A DNA stretch of 52,133 bases from Archangium sp. (GTDB taxonomy: Bacteria > Myxococcota > Myxococcia > Myxococcales > Myxococcaceae): positions 1 through 52,133 of the forward strand of contig JAUYRZ010000004.1 in NCBI GenBank assembly GCA_030695565.1, in the 5' to 3' direction. The notes beneath the pieces were generated by a model that was given only the letters and a program-made list of their open reading frames with translations, was not told where the DNA came from and ran no database searches. Position 1 is the first letter of the stretch. The number at the start of each line of letters is the position of its first letter. This document shows, piece by piece, positions 33,620 to 42,848 of this stretch. A program made the position numbers and the translations under genes.

Positions 33620-34657
33620 ATGCCGTGGGTGGTCGAACAGTCGAGAAACAAGAGCCTCTGCAAGGAGTGCCGTCGCGACATACCGAAGGGTGAGTGGCGC
33701 TTCGGAAAGAACCACGGAGAGCCGCGCTGGTTCCACCTGCGCTGCGGCTCCCGAGGAGCGCCGCAGATGTTCCCGCCCTTCGCCGCGCAGGTGCAGGCGA
33801 TTCTCGGCGCGAAGCCGGACGAGAGTCGGCCGCTGTCGGAGGTCGAGCGCGCGATGGTTGCGAAGCTCGACGGCAAGGGTCTGCCGGTGCTCGCCGATTG
33901 GCTCATCTCGAAGGGCGACCCGTGGGGAGAGCTGATCACCCTGCGCCTCTCAGGAGAAGACGACCTGGCCGTCGAACACTTCGATACCCATCTCGAGTCG
34001 CTGGTCGGCGACATGCCCGGAGAGGATCTCTCCTGGCTCCAGGGCGTCGTGAGCCGCGCCGACCTCGACGGCAGCGGCCCGGGGTTGCGCAAGAAGCTCG
34101 AGGCGGTGCTGACCCATCGCACCGCTTCGCGGCTCGACACACTCGACATCTACAGCACGGCGCTCGAGCCGGCGCTGGTGACGCTGCTCTCAGAGAAAGC
34201 ACCCGCGTCGTTGACCTCGCTGACCTTGCGTGGGCGCGCGGCGGGGTTGGAGCACCTCTCGCTCCCCCGGCTCGAAGCGCTGCGGCTCGAGCTGAACCCT
34301 GAGGCGATGGCGGGGCTGTTGAAGGCGACGCTCCCGAAGCTGCGCGCGCTCACCTTGCAGACCACGAAGAAGCCGCTGCCGGTGGCCTTCGTCGAAGGGC
34401 TGATCACCTCTCGACTGTTTGCGCGACTGGAGCACCTCGAGTTCGAAGAAGCCGGCCCGGTGGGCAGCTCGCTCGACGACGCAGGGTTGCGCGTGCTCCT
34501 CGGAGCTGACACCTCGCGCCTGAAGAGTACGTACGTCGAGCTCGCGGGGCGCAATGTGACGCCGGAGCAGAAGAAGGCGGCGCAGAAGAAGTTCGCGAAG
34601 ACCAACGCCGTGTTCCTGAAGAACCCGCCCGAGGAGCCGGAGTTCGACGAACTCTGA
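33620..34657 (+). CDS. PARP-type zinc-finger protein with TIGR02996-like and LRR-like regions
   Basis: A protein of 345 residues; ATG at 33620 with GAAGGGTGAG upstream. Residues 10-45 fit the PARP-type zinc finger: C14-x2-C17, the DIPKGEWRFGK strand, then WFHLRC with H39 and C42 (CCHC). In PARP1 and DNA ligase III this finger recognises DNA nicks and ends. Residues ~92-115 (VLADWLISKGDPWGELITLR) match the TIGR02996 repeat-companion motif seen in myxobacteria. Residues ~160-310 are leucine-rich repeat-like. The C-terminus is basic then acidic. No ADP-ribosyltransferase domain, so it could be a DNA-break-binding adaptor; that role is inferred. Confidence 0.8.
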   Translation: MPWVVEQSRNKSLCKECRRDIPKGEWRFGKNHGEPRWFHLRCGSRGAPQMFPPFAAQVQAILGAKPDESRPLSEVERAMVAKLDGKGLPVLADWLISKGDPWGELITLRLSGEDDLAVEHFDTHLESLVGDMPGEDLSWLQGVVSRADLDGSGPGLRKKLEAVLTHRTASRLDTLDIYSTALEPALVTLLSEKAPASLTSLTLRGRAAGLEHLSLPRLEALRLELNPEAMAGLLKATLPKLRALTLQTTKKPLPVAFVEGLITSRLFARLEHLEFEEAGPVGSSLDDAGLRVLLGADTSRLKSTYVELAGRNVTPEQKKAAQKKFAKTNAVFLKNPPEEPEFDEL

Positions 34658-34817
34658 GGAGGTGAACGTGTTGCCGGGCACGCGGGTGGGAAGCGCTGCT
34701 CCTGATGCGCGTCGACACGCTCGCTTCGCAGCAGCTGATGCCCCTCCCCAGTGGTGTCGTTGCGTGCCCTCAACTCCGTGACGGTGTGACGGCCGCGGCG
34801 ATGGCACAGTTCGTCTG

Positions 34818-37577
34818 GTGCGCTTCACGTTGCAGGAGTTCGTCGAACCAGGCTTGAGAGAATCGCCGCTGCAGCTTCGGCTCGCGGGCGAAGCCGTGTC
34901 GCGCGCCGTGCGCACGGGCGACTGGTCAACGCTCGACCTCGACGCGCAGGCGGCCGCGGTGGTGATGGGAAAGCCCGAGCAGACCTCGAGCTGGTTGGCT
35001 TCTCTTCCGGCCACCGACCCGGTTCGTGCGCTCCGGCTCGCGTTGCTCAGCGCGCGGCTGACGTTGCGCTTCTCGATGTCGGAGGGCTCGCTCGCGCGCG
35101 TGCTCGACTACGCGGTGCGAAAGCCGGCCGCGCAGTTGCCGCCGCCTTCGGTGTGGCTCTCGTTGCGGCGCGCCTTCGACGCCGCGCCCCTGCTGCGCAC
35201 GCAAGGGCGAGCCGCGCTCACGCCTGAGCTCGACCTGCGGCTGCGCGCCGCGACCGCCTTCGTGTTTCCCGAAGATCCCCGCCTGTGGACCGAAGAGGAG
35301 CACCGCCGCGGGCTGGCCATCGAAGAGCCGTCCGACGCGGTGTTCATTCTCTTCGCTACGTTGCGTGACGTGCCGGCGGTGGCGGCCTCGCTCACCTGGC
35401 CCCCGCCTTCGAAGCTGCTCAAGAACCTGCCCGACGCGCAGCTCGAAGAAGCGTTGCTCCTCATTCGCGACGACACGCTCGCTTCACAGCAGCGGCGGCG
35501 TGAATCGGCCAAGCAGGCCTCCCACGACGTGGCGCCGCACCTGGCGAACATCACCGCGGCCGACGCGCTCGCCACGTTGGCGATGGTGACGCCGACCGAA
35601 GACCTGCTCGCGCAGGCCGAGGCCTTCGTCGAAGCGGGAGCACCGGAAGAACTCATTCTCCGCCGCTCGTTCATCGAAGGTTGGAAGCGTGAGTTGCGAG
35701 GGCTGGGCGTGGACCGTGACGCGCCGTGGACTTCGCCCTGGGGGCAGCCGCGGCGAACGGGCTCCACCGAGCCTCCGCCCGGCCCGCCGCTCCTGCCGGG
35801 CGCGTGGGAACGAAACTGGAGACCGCGGCCGGTCCCGCCCGAGGTGCTGCTCGCGTGGACCGCCTTGTCAGAGCGCGCCGACGTGCGCCCGTGGGAGATC
35901 GCCTTCATCCTGGCGATGGGTCCTTCAGTGTTGCCGCGTCTGCGAGCGTGGGCCCGCCGGGACCCCGTGCTGCTCGCCGCCACCCAGGAGGTCGACGACG
36001 TGGGACTCGATGAAGCCCTGCTGCTCGCGTGGAATTCGCGCCGGGTGCAGCTGAGCCTCGCCGCCCGCGAGTTCGCCCGCCGTTTCCCCGAGCGTGCCCA
36101 TCATGCGGCCATCCGCCTCTGCTTCTCCTCCGTGCAACGAGAGCGCGCCGTCGGAGTCGTCGTGCTGCGAGCGTTGGAGCGGGAAGCCAGCAACGCAATC
36201 GCCGCGCTCGAACCTGAACAACGCGGGTGGATCGGCTCGCAGCTCAGCGCGAGCCCACCGTTGCCGGCGCGGCGGCCTTCGTTGCCCGAGTTCCTCCGCT
36301 TTTCCGTGTTGCCCGCGGTGTTCACCCACGACCAGGCGCACGCGCTGAACGAAGAGGCGCTGCGTGAGTTGCTCGCGGTCTTCAAGGTCGCGCCGCCCGA
36401 CGACAGCAGCACCTTGCTGCACGTGACCGCGGGCTTGTCGTCGGCCTCTTTGCAGGCGCTGGCCGGGGCGGTGTTTCATCAGTGGCTCGCCGCAGGTGCT
36501 CCTCCGAAAGACAAGTGGGCGCTCAACGCGCTCGCTCACTTTCCTTCGGATGATTGGGCCACCGTGGTGGGCGCCTCGTGCCAGCAGTGGGCGCAGGGTG
36601 GTTTTCCCGCGCGCGCGCAGGATGCGGTGGCGGTGCTGGGCCGCATGGGCACGCGGGTGGCGTTGGCCGAGGTGCATCGGTTGTCGACGCGCATCCGCAC
36701 CGTCGCGTTGCGCGCGCGGGCCCGGCTGGCGTTCCACGAAGCGGCTTCGCGGTTGGGGCTGAGCCCCGAGGAGTTGGAGGATCGCCTGGTGCCCGAGGTG
36801 GGCCCACTCGACGGTGCCACGCTGTCGCTCGATGGCGCACTGCGGCCGGTGCTCATGAAAGAAGGCAAAGAGGTGCCCGTACCCGACGCGGTGAAACGCG
36901 CGGCGAAGTCACTCAAGCCGGCCCTGGCGCGCCTCGAACGCGCGATGAGTGAAGGCGCGGCGTTCAGCGCGTTTCACTTCACGGAGACCTGGGGCATGCA
37001 CCCGCTGCTGCGTGAACTCGCCGCGCGGGTGGTGTGGGGCGTGTTCAAGAATGGCCAGCGGGTCGGCCTCTTCGTGCCGAGCACGCCTCCGCAGGGTGAA
37101 ACGATGCCGCTCGACGAATCGACGCAGGTGCGGCCCGTGCATCCGCTCGAGCTGAGCGAAGAAGAGAAGCAGCGCGCGCGTGCGTGGTTCGCGTTGCGGC
37201 AGCCGTTCGAGCAGCTCGAGCGCGCCGTCTACCCCGCCACCGAACTCCGCCAGCGTTTGCGTGCGCTGGTGGATCGCGAGGTGCCGGTGATGGCGTTGCT
37301 CGCGCTGGAGCGCCTGGGCTGGGAGCGGGGCGCGGTGGCCGACGGCGGTTCGTGGATGGACCTCACGAGGCGGGGTGATGGCTGGTCGGTCGCGCTGCAC
37401 TTCGAGCCCGGCATCTGGGCAGGAGATCCGAGCGCGAACGAGCTCCAGTTGATCACCGGCGTCGATCCCGAAGGCGCGCTCTCGCCGCGCGTTTCGAGCG
37501 AGATTCAACGCGACCTGGTCTCCCTCTCCCCCACGCGCAGAGGCATCTCGACTGCGCTCGATGCGAACGGTGTCTAG
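34818..37577 (+). CDS. DUF4132 domain protein
   Basis: A protein of 919 residues from a GTG at 34818. The first ~600 residues are helical, HEAT-like and Leu/Ala-rich. Residues ~620-780 show the DUF4132 pattern: LDGALRPVLMKEGKEVPVPD near 672, FERAM-like LERAMSEG, and HPLLRELAARVVWGVF. A WGR domain precedes DUF4132 in MolR/YehI-type proteins, but I see none here. The adjacent upstream gene instead provides a PARP-type finger. No signal peptide or membrane helix. The 160-bp gap before it has no clear ribosome-binding site, and the start could be a few codons off. Biochemical function of the family is not established. Confidence 0.75.
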   Translation: MRFTLQEFVEPGLRESPLQLRLAGEAVSRAVRTGDWSTLDLDAQAAAVVMGKPEQTSSWLASLPATDPVRALRLALLSARLTLRFSMSEGSLARVLDYAVRKPAAQLPPPSVWLSLRRAFDAAPLLRTQGRAALTPELDLRLRAATAFVFPEDPRLWTEEEHRRGLAIEEPSDAVFILFATLRDVPAVAASLTWPPPSKLLKNLPDAQLEEALLLIRDDTLASQQRRRESAKQASHDVAPHLANITAADALATLAMVTPTEDLLAQAEAFVEAGAPEELILRRSFIEGWKRELRGLGVDRDAPWTSPWGQPRRTGSTEPPPGPPLLPGAWERNWRPRPVPPEVLLAWTALSERADVRPWEIAFILAMGPSVLPRLRAWARRDPVLLAATQEVDDVGLDEALLLAWNSRRVQLSLAAREFARRFPERAHHAAIRLCFSSVQRERAVGVVVLRALEREASNAIAALEPEQRGWIGSQLSASPPLPARRPSLPEFLRFSVLPAVFTHDQAHALNEEALRELLAVFKVAPPDDSSTLLHVTAGLSSASLQALAGAVFHQWLAAGAPPKDKWALNALAHFPSDDWATVVGASCQQWAQGGFPARAQDAVAVLGRMGTRVALAEVHRLSTRIRTVALRARARLAFHEAASRLGLSPEELEDRLVPEVGPLDGATLSLDGALRPVLMKEGKEVPVPDAVKRAAKSLKPALARLERAMSEGAAFSAFHFTETWGMHPLLRELAARVVWGVFKNGQRVGLFVPSTPPQGETMPLDESTQVRPVHPLELSEEEKQRARAWFALRQPFEQLERAVYPATELRQRLRALVDREVPVMALLALERLGWERGAVADGGSWMDLTRRGDGWSVALHFEPGIWAGDPSANELQLITGVDPEGALSPRVSSEIQRDLVSLSPTRRGISTALDANGV

Positions 37578-37587
37578 GCTGAAAGCC

Positions 37588-38193
37588 ATGGTCGCCATCG
37601 ATCCCCACCCGCTGCTCGACGCGCAGACGTTCACCTTCACCTTCCCCCGCCCGCTGGGTGAAGTCGGGAAGGTCGACGCGATCATGAGCCTGCTCCAGCT
37701 CGAGGCGCCTGCGCCCTTCACGAAAGCCGACGACGCGCTGCGCGGCCACGTGCGAGAGCTGCTGCGTCACGGTGGCTACAAACCGACGGGCCGCGGCAAG
37801 CCGGCCTCCGAGTACCTCATCCGCGCCGTGACGGAAGGCAAGCTGGGCAGCATCAACGCCGCGGTCGACGCCTGCAACGTCTGCTCACTGCACAGCGGCC
37901 TGCCGATCAGCGTGGTCGATCTCGAGCTCGCGAAGGAGCCCTTCCGCATCGGCCTCGCGCCCGAAGGCAGCAGCTACGTCTTCAATCAAGGTGGTCAGAC
38001 CATCGATCTCGCTGGCCTGCTCTGTCTCTTCGACGCCGAAGGCCCCTGCGCGAACGCGGTGAAAGACGCGCAGCGCACCAAGACCACGCCCGCCACCCGA
38101 CGCATCATGGCGGTGGTGTGGGGCAGCAGCGCGATCCCCGGTCGGGCGTCAGCCGCCGCGGCCTGGTTCCGCGAGCTGCTGCTCACTGCGTGA
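37588..38193 (+). CDS. B3/B4 tRNA-binding-domain protein (PheT-like)
   Basis: A protein of 201 residues. The central part (KPASEYLIRAV, then SINAAVDACNVCSLHSGLPI, then VVDLELAKEP) matches the B3/B4 domain of the phenylalanyl-tRNA synthetase beta chain, as found in stand-alone proteins of the COG3382 group. In synthetases the domain edits mischarged tRNA; the free-standing versions have no proven role. I chose the ATG at 37588 over one at 37561 because the earlier one overlaps the DUF4132 frame and adds no conserved sequence. Its end overlaps the convergent pilin-like gene by 11 bp. Confidence 0.82.
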   Translation: MVAIDPHPLLDAQTFTFTFPRPLGEVGKVDAIMSLLQLEAPAPFTKADDALRGHVRELLRHGGYKPTGRGKPASEYLIRAVTEGKLGSINAAVDACNVCSLHSGLPISVVDLELAKEPFRIGLAPEGSSYVFNQGGQTIDLAGLLCLFDAEGPCANAVKDAQRTKTTPATRRIMAVVWGSSAIPGRASAAAAWFRELLLTA

Positions 38194-38872
38194 CGTCGTC
38201 GACCTCGCACCACGCGATGCCACCGGCGATCTTCTCGCCCTGATTTCCCACCCGCTCGATGGTGGAGATGGTCCACACATCGGCCTCGGCATCTCCGTCG
38301 AGTTGGCTGGCGCACAACATCGTCACCGAACACGCGGGGCACTCGCCGTGAATGCCCACCTCGCCGCGCACCAGCTTCGACACGGCCTCGTCGATGTCCT
38401 TCGCGGGCACGGAAGACCGCGCCGCATCCACGCCCTGGCCGAACTCCTCGAGCGCGCCTTCAGCGGCGAGCCGGATGATCGAGCGGCCGCGCGGCGGCCT
38501 CCAGTCGAGCTCGCTGAGCTTCGTGGTGTAGCGCTTCTCCTGCGCGTAGAGGCGGGCCTGGGCGGCGTGCAATGAGACGAGGGTCTCCCTGCATTCGACC
38601 TGCTTCACGCGCTGCTGGTAGCGCTTGAAGTTCGGCAGGAACAGCCCCACGAAGATGAGTAGCCCCGCACCGCTGACGGCCATCGTCATCTGGGTGACCT
38701 GCTTGCGCAGCGCCCAGAATGGATCGGTGCGGCCCTTTAGGTAGCCGAACAAGCCGAGCCCGCCGGTGATCAGCAGGACTGGCGGGACACACAGGCCGAC
38801 CACCGAGAGAATCAACGCCACCACCGGGAGCAGGGGACCGTGTGATTGCGGAGGGGGAGGGGACGGCGTCAT
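38183..38872 (-). CDS. Membrane protein with pilin-like C-terminal region
   Basis: A protein of 229 residues. A Pro-rich N-terminus is followed by two hydrophobic helices (~14-43 and ~60-80). From ~85 the sequence CRETLVSLHAAQARLYAQEK, then Y-T-KLSEL-W-P, has the spacing of the first post-helix segment of type IV pilin-like proteins. A CPACS pair and further Cys lie near the C-terminus. The N-terminal half resembles DUF4190-type two-helix proteins. It is not a typical pilin because it lacks the prepilin peptidase site. Role unknown. Confidence 0.65.
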   Translation of the reverse strand: MTPSPPPPQSHGPLLPVVALILSVVGLCVPPVLLITGGLGLFGYLKGRTDPFWALRKQVTQMTMAVSGAGLLIFVGLFLPNFKRYQQRVKQVECRETLVSLHAAQARLYAQEKRYTTKLSELDWRPPRGRSIIRLAAEGALEEFGQGVDAARSSVPAKDIDEAVSKLVRGEVGIHGECPACSVTMLCASQLDGDAEADVWTISTIERVGNQGEKIAGGIAWCEVDDVTQ

Positions 38873-38932
38873 GCGAAGCCCTCTACTCCGGGTAAACGAA
38901 ATGTGAACACCAGGTCAACGCGCTCACCCTGA

Positions 38933-38953
38933 CCCTCTCCCGAAGGGAGAGGG
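38933..38953. repeat. Short palindromic intergenic repeat
   Basis: CCCTCTCCC-GAA-GGGAGAGGG is a perfect 9-bp inverted repeat with a 3-nt loop in the gap between the pilin-like gene and the TPR/DUF3857 gene. It resembles widely dispersed REP-like elements. It overlaps the likely ribosome-binding region of the downstream gene (ATG at 38965), so folding could lower translation. Confidence 0.65.
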
Positions 38954-38964
38954 GATCTGGTGCT

Positions 38965-41900
38965 ATGTCACTCGCGCTCATGCGCTGCCTTCGCGTCGTC
39001 CCGCTCGTCGTCACGCTTCTCCTCGCTGGTTGTGTCCGGCGCAACGTCTCACCCACCGAGGCGCTCGAGAACGCGGCCTCCAGCGCGGGGCCCAACGCGA
39101 GTGCTTCCGTGCTCGCGCTCGCCGCTTTCCACGCCTTGTTGATGGAGGGTGACGCGAAGAAGGCAGGCACGCTCTTCGACGACGCGCTGGCGAAAGACTC
39201 GAGTCAGCCGCTCGCCCTCACCGGCCAGATCCTGATGGCGCAGCGCCTCGCGCTCCCGCAGAAGGCGCTCGCCGCCGCGCTCGATCTGATCGAACGCAGC
39301 CCCCACCACCCGCTCGCTCCCGCCGCCGCCCGTGTGGTGCTCGACACCACGGGTCTTGCGAAGAGCACCTCGACCCTGGTGCGTGAACGCGCGCCTCTGT
39401 TGCTGGCGAAGAAGCAGCAGCCCGACACCGCGCACCTGCTGCGCAGCGCGCTGGCCAACGCCTACCTCGACAGCGACGAACTTTCGCTCCACACCACCGT
39501 GCTGGCGGAGATGGGCGTGCCCACCTCAGGCACCATCGTGGGCCCGTTCTCCCCCTGGCACCTGCTGTCGACCGCCGAGCAGACCGGGCCCGAGAAGACC
39601 GGCTCGTTGGACGAGCTCGGCAACGGACCTTTCGGAGCGCTGACCGCGCGGGTGGTGCGGTTCGCCGACGGCCGCATCTCGCTGGCAGGTGAGCCGCCGA
39701 CCGGTGACATCTATCTCTACGCGGTCGACATCACCGTGCCGCAGCGGGGCACCTTCGTGCTGCGCACGGTCACCTCGATGGATCACGTCGCGTTGATCGA
39801 CGGCACCACGGTGCTCACCCGGCTGACCTCGAAGCGCACCGCCAGCACCTTGACCACCCAGAAGGTGAAGCTCGAGGCAGGCACGCACCGGCTGATGGTG
39901 CGCATGGCCCGCGAGAACCAGGCCGGCAACCTCACCGTCGCGTTGCACACGCTCGATGGTTCACCTGCGCCCTTCACCTTCGCGCCCGCACGAGGCGCCG
40001 CGCCGGCGTGGGGCGGGGTGACGGTGGATGGCGATCGTGACGGCCTCTTCTCCTCTGCCGAGTCGGTGCGGCTCGCGCTGGAGAGCGACACCGGCGACGC
40101 GCTGGCCCGCTACCTCGCCGCGCGTGATGCGCTGGGCCGCGATCGCGACGGTGCACGGGGTCTGCTCGCCGCGCTTCCTTCGACCGTCGATGGGCCGGCG
40201 GTGGCTGTGTTGCGCTCCGACGTGTTCCTGCAGGATCGCACCGTGCCCACCCGGGTGGCCCGCGGCCGCGCCACGCGTGAACTCGAAGCGGCGCTGGTGA
40301 AAGATCCCGGCTTCGTGGCCGCGAAGATGGTCACCGCTCAGCTCGCGCTCGACGATGGCCGGCAGCTCGACGCGCTCGAGCAGGCCCGCGCCGCGCGTGA
40401 TGCCCACTCGCCGCCCGGCGCTCCGGTGCTGCAGTTGATCGCCCGCGTGGAGCTGGCGCTCGGTCTCGAAGCCGCCGCCGCCTCCACCTCACGTGATGCC
40501 GAAGCGGCCCTCCCGGGGAGCTGTGAAGCCCTGCTGCTCCAGTACGACGTGGCGCGCCGGCGTGACGCGGTGGCCGAAGGTGATGCGCTGCTCGCGAAGA
40601 CCACACACTGCAGCGGCGCCTTGTACCGCTCGGGTGAGCACCTGCGTTCGCGCGGCGAGCTCGATGGCGCCATCGCACAGTGGGAGGCCCTGCTCGCGCG
40701 TGACGAAGGGCAGGTCTCCATCTCGACGTCGCTCGCGTCTCTCTACGTCGGCCAGAAACGGTTCGACGACGCCGTCAAGTTGCTCAGCCGCTTGCGCACG
40801 CAGTGGCCCCGCAACGCGGCCGTTCCCAAGAGCCTGGGCGATGTCCTGGAGATGGCGGGCCGTCACCCCGAAGCGCTCGCGGCGCGGGAAGCGGCCCTCG
40901 CCCTCGATGGAGCGGATCTCCCCCTGCGCCGTGCGCTCGCGCGCGCGAAGACCGGCAAGGAGCTGCTCGAGGAGTACGCCATCACCACCGAAGAGGCGCT
41001 CAAGTCGTACGAGGCCGCGCCCGGCAGTGAAGACGCCACCAGCAGCTTCGTGCTCGACGCGGCGGCGATTCAGGCGTTCCCCGACGGCACCATGGTCGAT
41101 CGGGTGCACATCATTCAGAAGGCGCTCGATCAGCAGGGCGTTCAAGACGTGGCCGAGGTGGCGATTCCCCAGGGGGCCACCGTGCTCACCCTGCGAACCC
41201 TCAAGCCCGACGGCCGCTCGCTCGAGCCGGAGAACATCGAAGGCAAAGACGTGATGTCGTTGCCCGGCGTGCAGGTCGGCGATCTCGTCGAATACGAGTA
41301 CCTGCTGGCGCACCCCTCGCGCGGTCCCGGTCAGCCCGGCTTCACCGCCTCGGCGTTCTATTTCCAGGTCGCGCGGCAGCCGAACGCCCGCTCCAGCTAC
41401 GTGGTGATCGCCCCGAAGGGCAGCGGCATGGAGGTCGACGCGCACAACGTGCAGGCGCCCAAACCCCGCGTGGAAGGTGACGTCGAGGTGCTGCGCCACG
41501 AAGAGCGCCGCGTGCCCCCGTACATCCCCGAACCGCTCGGGCCGCCCAGCGCCAACGAGTGGTTGCCCTTCGTGTCGGTGGGCTCAGGTCAACGGGGAAA
41601 CGAAGGCGTGGTGCACGCCTACGCCGACGCGTTCCTGGAGAAAGGCCTCATCACCTGGGAGGTCGAGGCGTTCGCGCGCGAGGCGGTGAAGGGGCTGGAG
41701 AGCAAACCGCTCGGCGTCGACGCGGTGAAGGCGGTCTACGCGGCGGTTCAGCAGAAGCTGTCGGGCCGCGACGCGGGGCTCTCGGTGTCCGCGGCGGCGT
41801 CGGTGGCGCAGGATCGCGGCAGCCGGGTGTGGTTGCTCAAGGCGTCTCTCGACGCGCTGGGCTTCGATGCCCGCCTGGTCGCGGTGCGCGCCTTCACGGC

Positions 41901-42759
41901 GGATCCCGCGCCGTACCTGTTTCCGAACGAAGGGCTGCTCCCGTACATCTGCTTGCGCGTCAACGTGCTGGGCAGCGACGCGGTGTGGCTCGACCCGTTG
42001 GTGCGCTTCGCTCCGTTTGGTGAGCTGCCTGAGTTCGCGCTCGGTGGGCTCGAGGCCTACGTGCTGCCGGAGTCGGGCAAGCCGATGGAGAAGATCAAGA
42101 CGCCCGAGCGCAGCACCCGCCCCGGCAAGACGGTGGTGCTCGACTTCAAGCTCGACGCCGAAGGCCAGCTCTCCGGCAAAGGCGTGGAGACGTACACCGG
42201 CTTCGAGGCCGCGCAGCTGGCCGAGGCGCTCGAGTCGCTCTCGCCCGATCAACGTGATCAAGCGCTGCAGTCGGCGCTCTCGCGGTACTTCGGCGGGGCG
42301 GATCTCTCGAAGCTGCAGGTCGACGCGAAGCGTGACGTCGGTGCGCCGGTGATCGTCTCGTACGAGTTCGTCGCGCGGCGGTTCGGCCGGGTAGAAGCGC
42401 CGGGCCGGTTGATCGCCGCCTCGCTCACCTATCCGTTGATGGTGGGCCGAAGGTTTCTGGCCGTGCCCAGCCGCGTCACGCCGCTGTTCATCGACGCGAG
42501 TGAAGCGAGCTCCACCAGGGCGACGCTGACGTTGCCTCCGGGTTGGGTGCTGCGCAGCCCGGTGGGTGAAGTGAAGCTCTCGGGGCCCTCAGGGGAGTAC
42601 GTGCGCAAAGAGGTGCAGCAGGGCGACACGGTGAAGGTGGAAGAAGAGTTCCGGCTCACCCAGAGCCGCGTCGCGCCCAAGAAGTACGACGCGTTCGCGC
42701 AGTTTGCGGGTGAGGTCGACCTGGTGCAGCAGCGAGACCTGCTGTTCGAGAAGAAGTGA
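38965..42759 (+). CDS. TPR / DUF3857 / transglutaminase-like lipoprotein
   Basis: A protein of 1264 residues. The signal MSLALMRCLRVVPLVVTLLLAGC ends in a lipobox (Cys23). Residues ~45-650 are TPR-like helices (FHALLMEGDAKKAGTLFDDA, YVGQKRFDDAVKLLSRLRTQ, MAGRHPEALAAREAALALDG) interrupted by a beta-rich insert (~225-340). Residues ~690-860 form a DUF3857 domain with LPGVQVGDLVEYEY. Residues ~900-1050 are transglutaminase-like (AVYAAVQQKLSG, then SLDALGFDARLVAVR, WLDP), but the stretch that should hold the catalytic Cys reads DRGSRVWLLKASL. The fold is therefore probably non-enzymatic. The C-terminus is beta-rich. Likely envelope scaffold or binding protein. Confidence 0.85.
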   Translation: MSLALMRCLRVVPLVVTLLLAGCVRRNVSPTEALENAASSAGPNASASVLALAAFHALLMEGDAKKAGTLFDDALAKDSSQPLALTGQILMAQRLALPQKALAAALDLIERSPHHPLAPAAARVVLDTTGLAKSTSTLVRERAPLLLAKKQQPDTAHLLRSALANAYLDSDELSLHTTVLAEMGVPTSGTIVGPFSPWHLLSTAEQTGPEKTGSLDELGNGPFGALTARVVRFADGRISLAGEPPTGDIYLYAVDITVPQRGTFVLRTVTSMDHVALIDGTTVLTRLTSKRTASTLTTQKVKLEAGTHRLMVRMARENQAGNLTVALHTLDGSPAPFTFAPARGAAPAWGGVTVDGDRDGLFSSAESVRLALESDTGDALARYLAARDALGRDRDGARGLLAALPSTVDGPAVAVLRSDVFLQDRTVPTRVARGRATRELEAALVKDPGFVAAKMVTAQLALDDGRQLDALEQARAARDAHSPPGAPVLQLIARVELALGLEAAAASTSRDAEAALPGSCEALLLQYDVARRRDAVAEGDALLAKTTHCSGALYRSGEHLRSRGELDGAIAQWEALLARDEGQVSISTSLASLYVGQKRFDDAVKLLSRLRTQWPRNAAVPKSLGDVLEMAGRHPEALAAREAALALDGADLPLRRALARAKTGKELLEEYAITTEEALKSYEAAPGSEDATSSFVLDAAAIQAFPDGTMVDRVHIIQKALDQQGVQDVAEVAIPQGATVLTLRTLKPDGRSLEPENIEGKDVMSLPGVQVGDLVEYEYLLAHPSRGPGQPGFTASAFYFQVARQPNARSSYVVIAPKGSGMEVDAHNVQAPKPRVEGDVEVLRHEERRVPPYIPEPLGPPSANEWLPFVSVGSGQRGNEGVVHAYADAFLEKGLITWEVEAFAREAVKGLESKPLGVDAVKAVYAAVQQKLSGRDAGLSVSAAASVAQDRGSRVWLLKASLDALGFDARLVAVRAFTADPAPYLFPNEGLLPYICLRVNVLGSDAVWLDPLVRFAPFGELPEFALGGLEAYVLPESGKPMEKIKTPERSTRPGKTVVLDFKLDAEGQLSGKGVETYTGFEAAQLAEALESLSPDQRDQALQSALSRYFGGADLSKLQVDAKRDVGAPVIVSYEFVARRFGRVEAPGRLIAASLTYPLMVGRRFLAVPSRVTPLFIDASEASSTRATLTLPPGWVLRSPVGEVKLSGPSGEYVRKEVQQGDTVKVEEEFRLTQSRVAPKKYDAFAQFAGEVDLVQQRDLLFEKK

Positions 42760-42848
42760 AGCGCGGGCCAGGTACCCTTCTTACAACTGGGTTACTGAAT
42801 CACCCGACTTGCGAAAGGGCCGTCAGCGGATTATCGGCTGATCAGCAG

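Noticed and set aside
37561-37587. Upstream ATG for the B3/B4 protein
   Set aside because: It overlaps the DUF4132 coding end and adds nine residues unlike the family.
42756-42848. Upstream GTG start for the MerC-like gene
   Set aside because: It overlaps the previous stop and adds 31 residues without hydrophobic or conserved character; the ATG before the His-rich start fits better.
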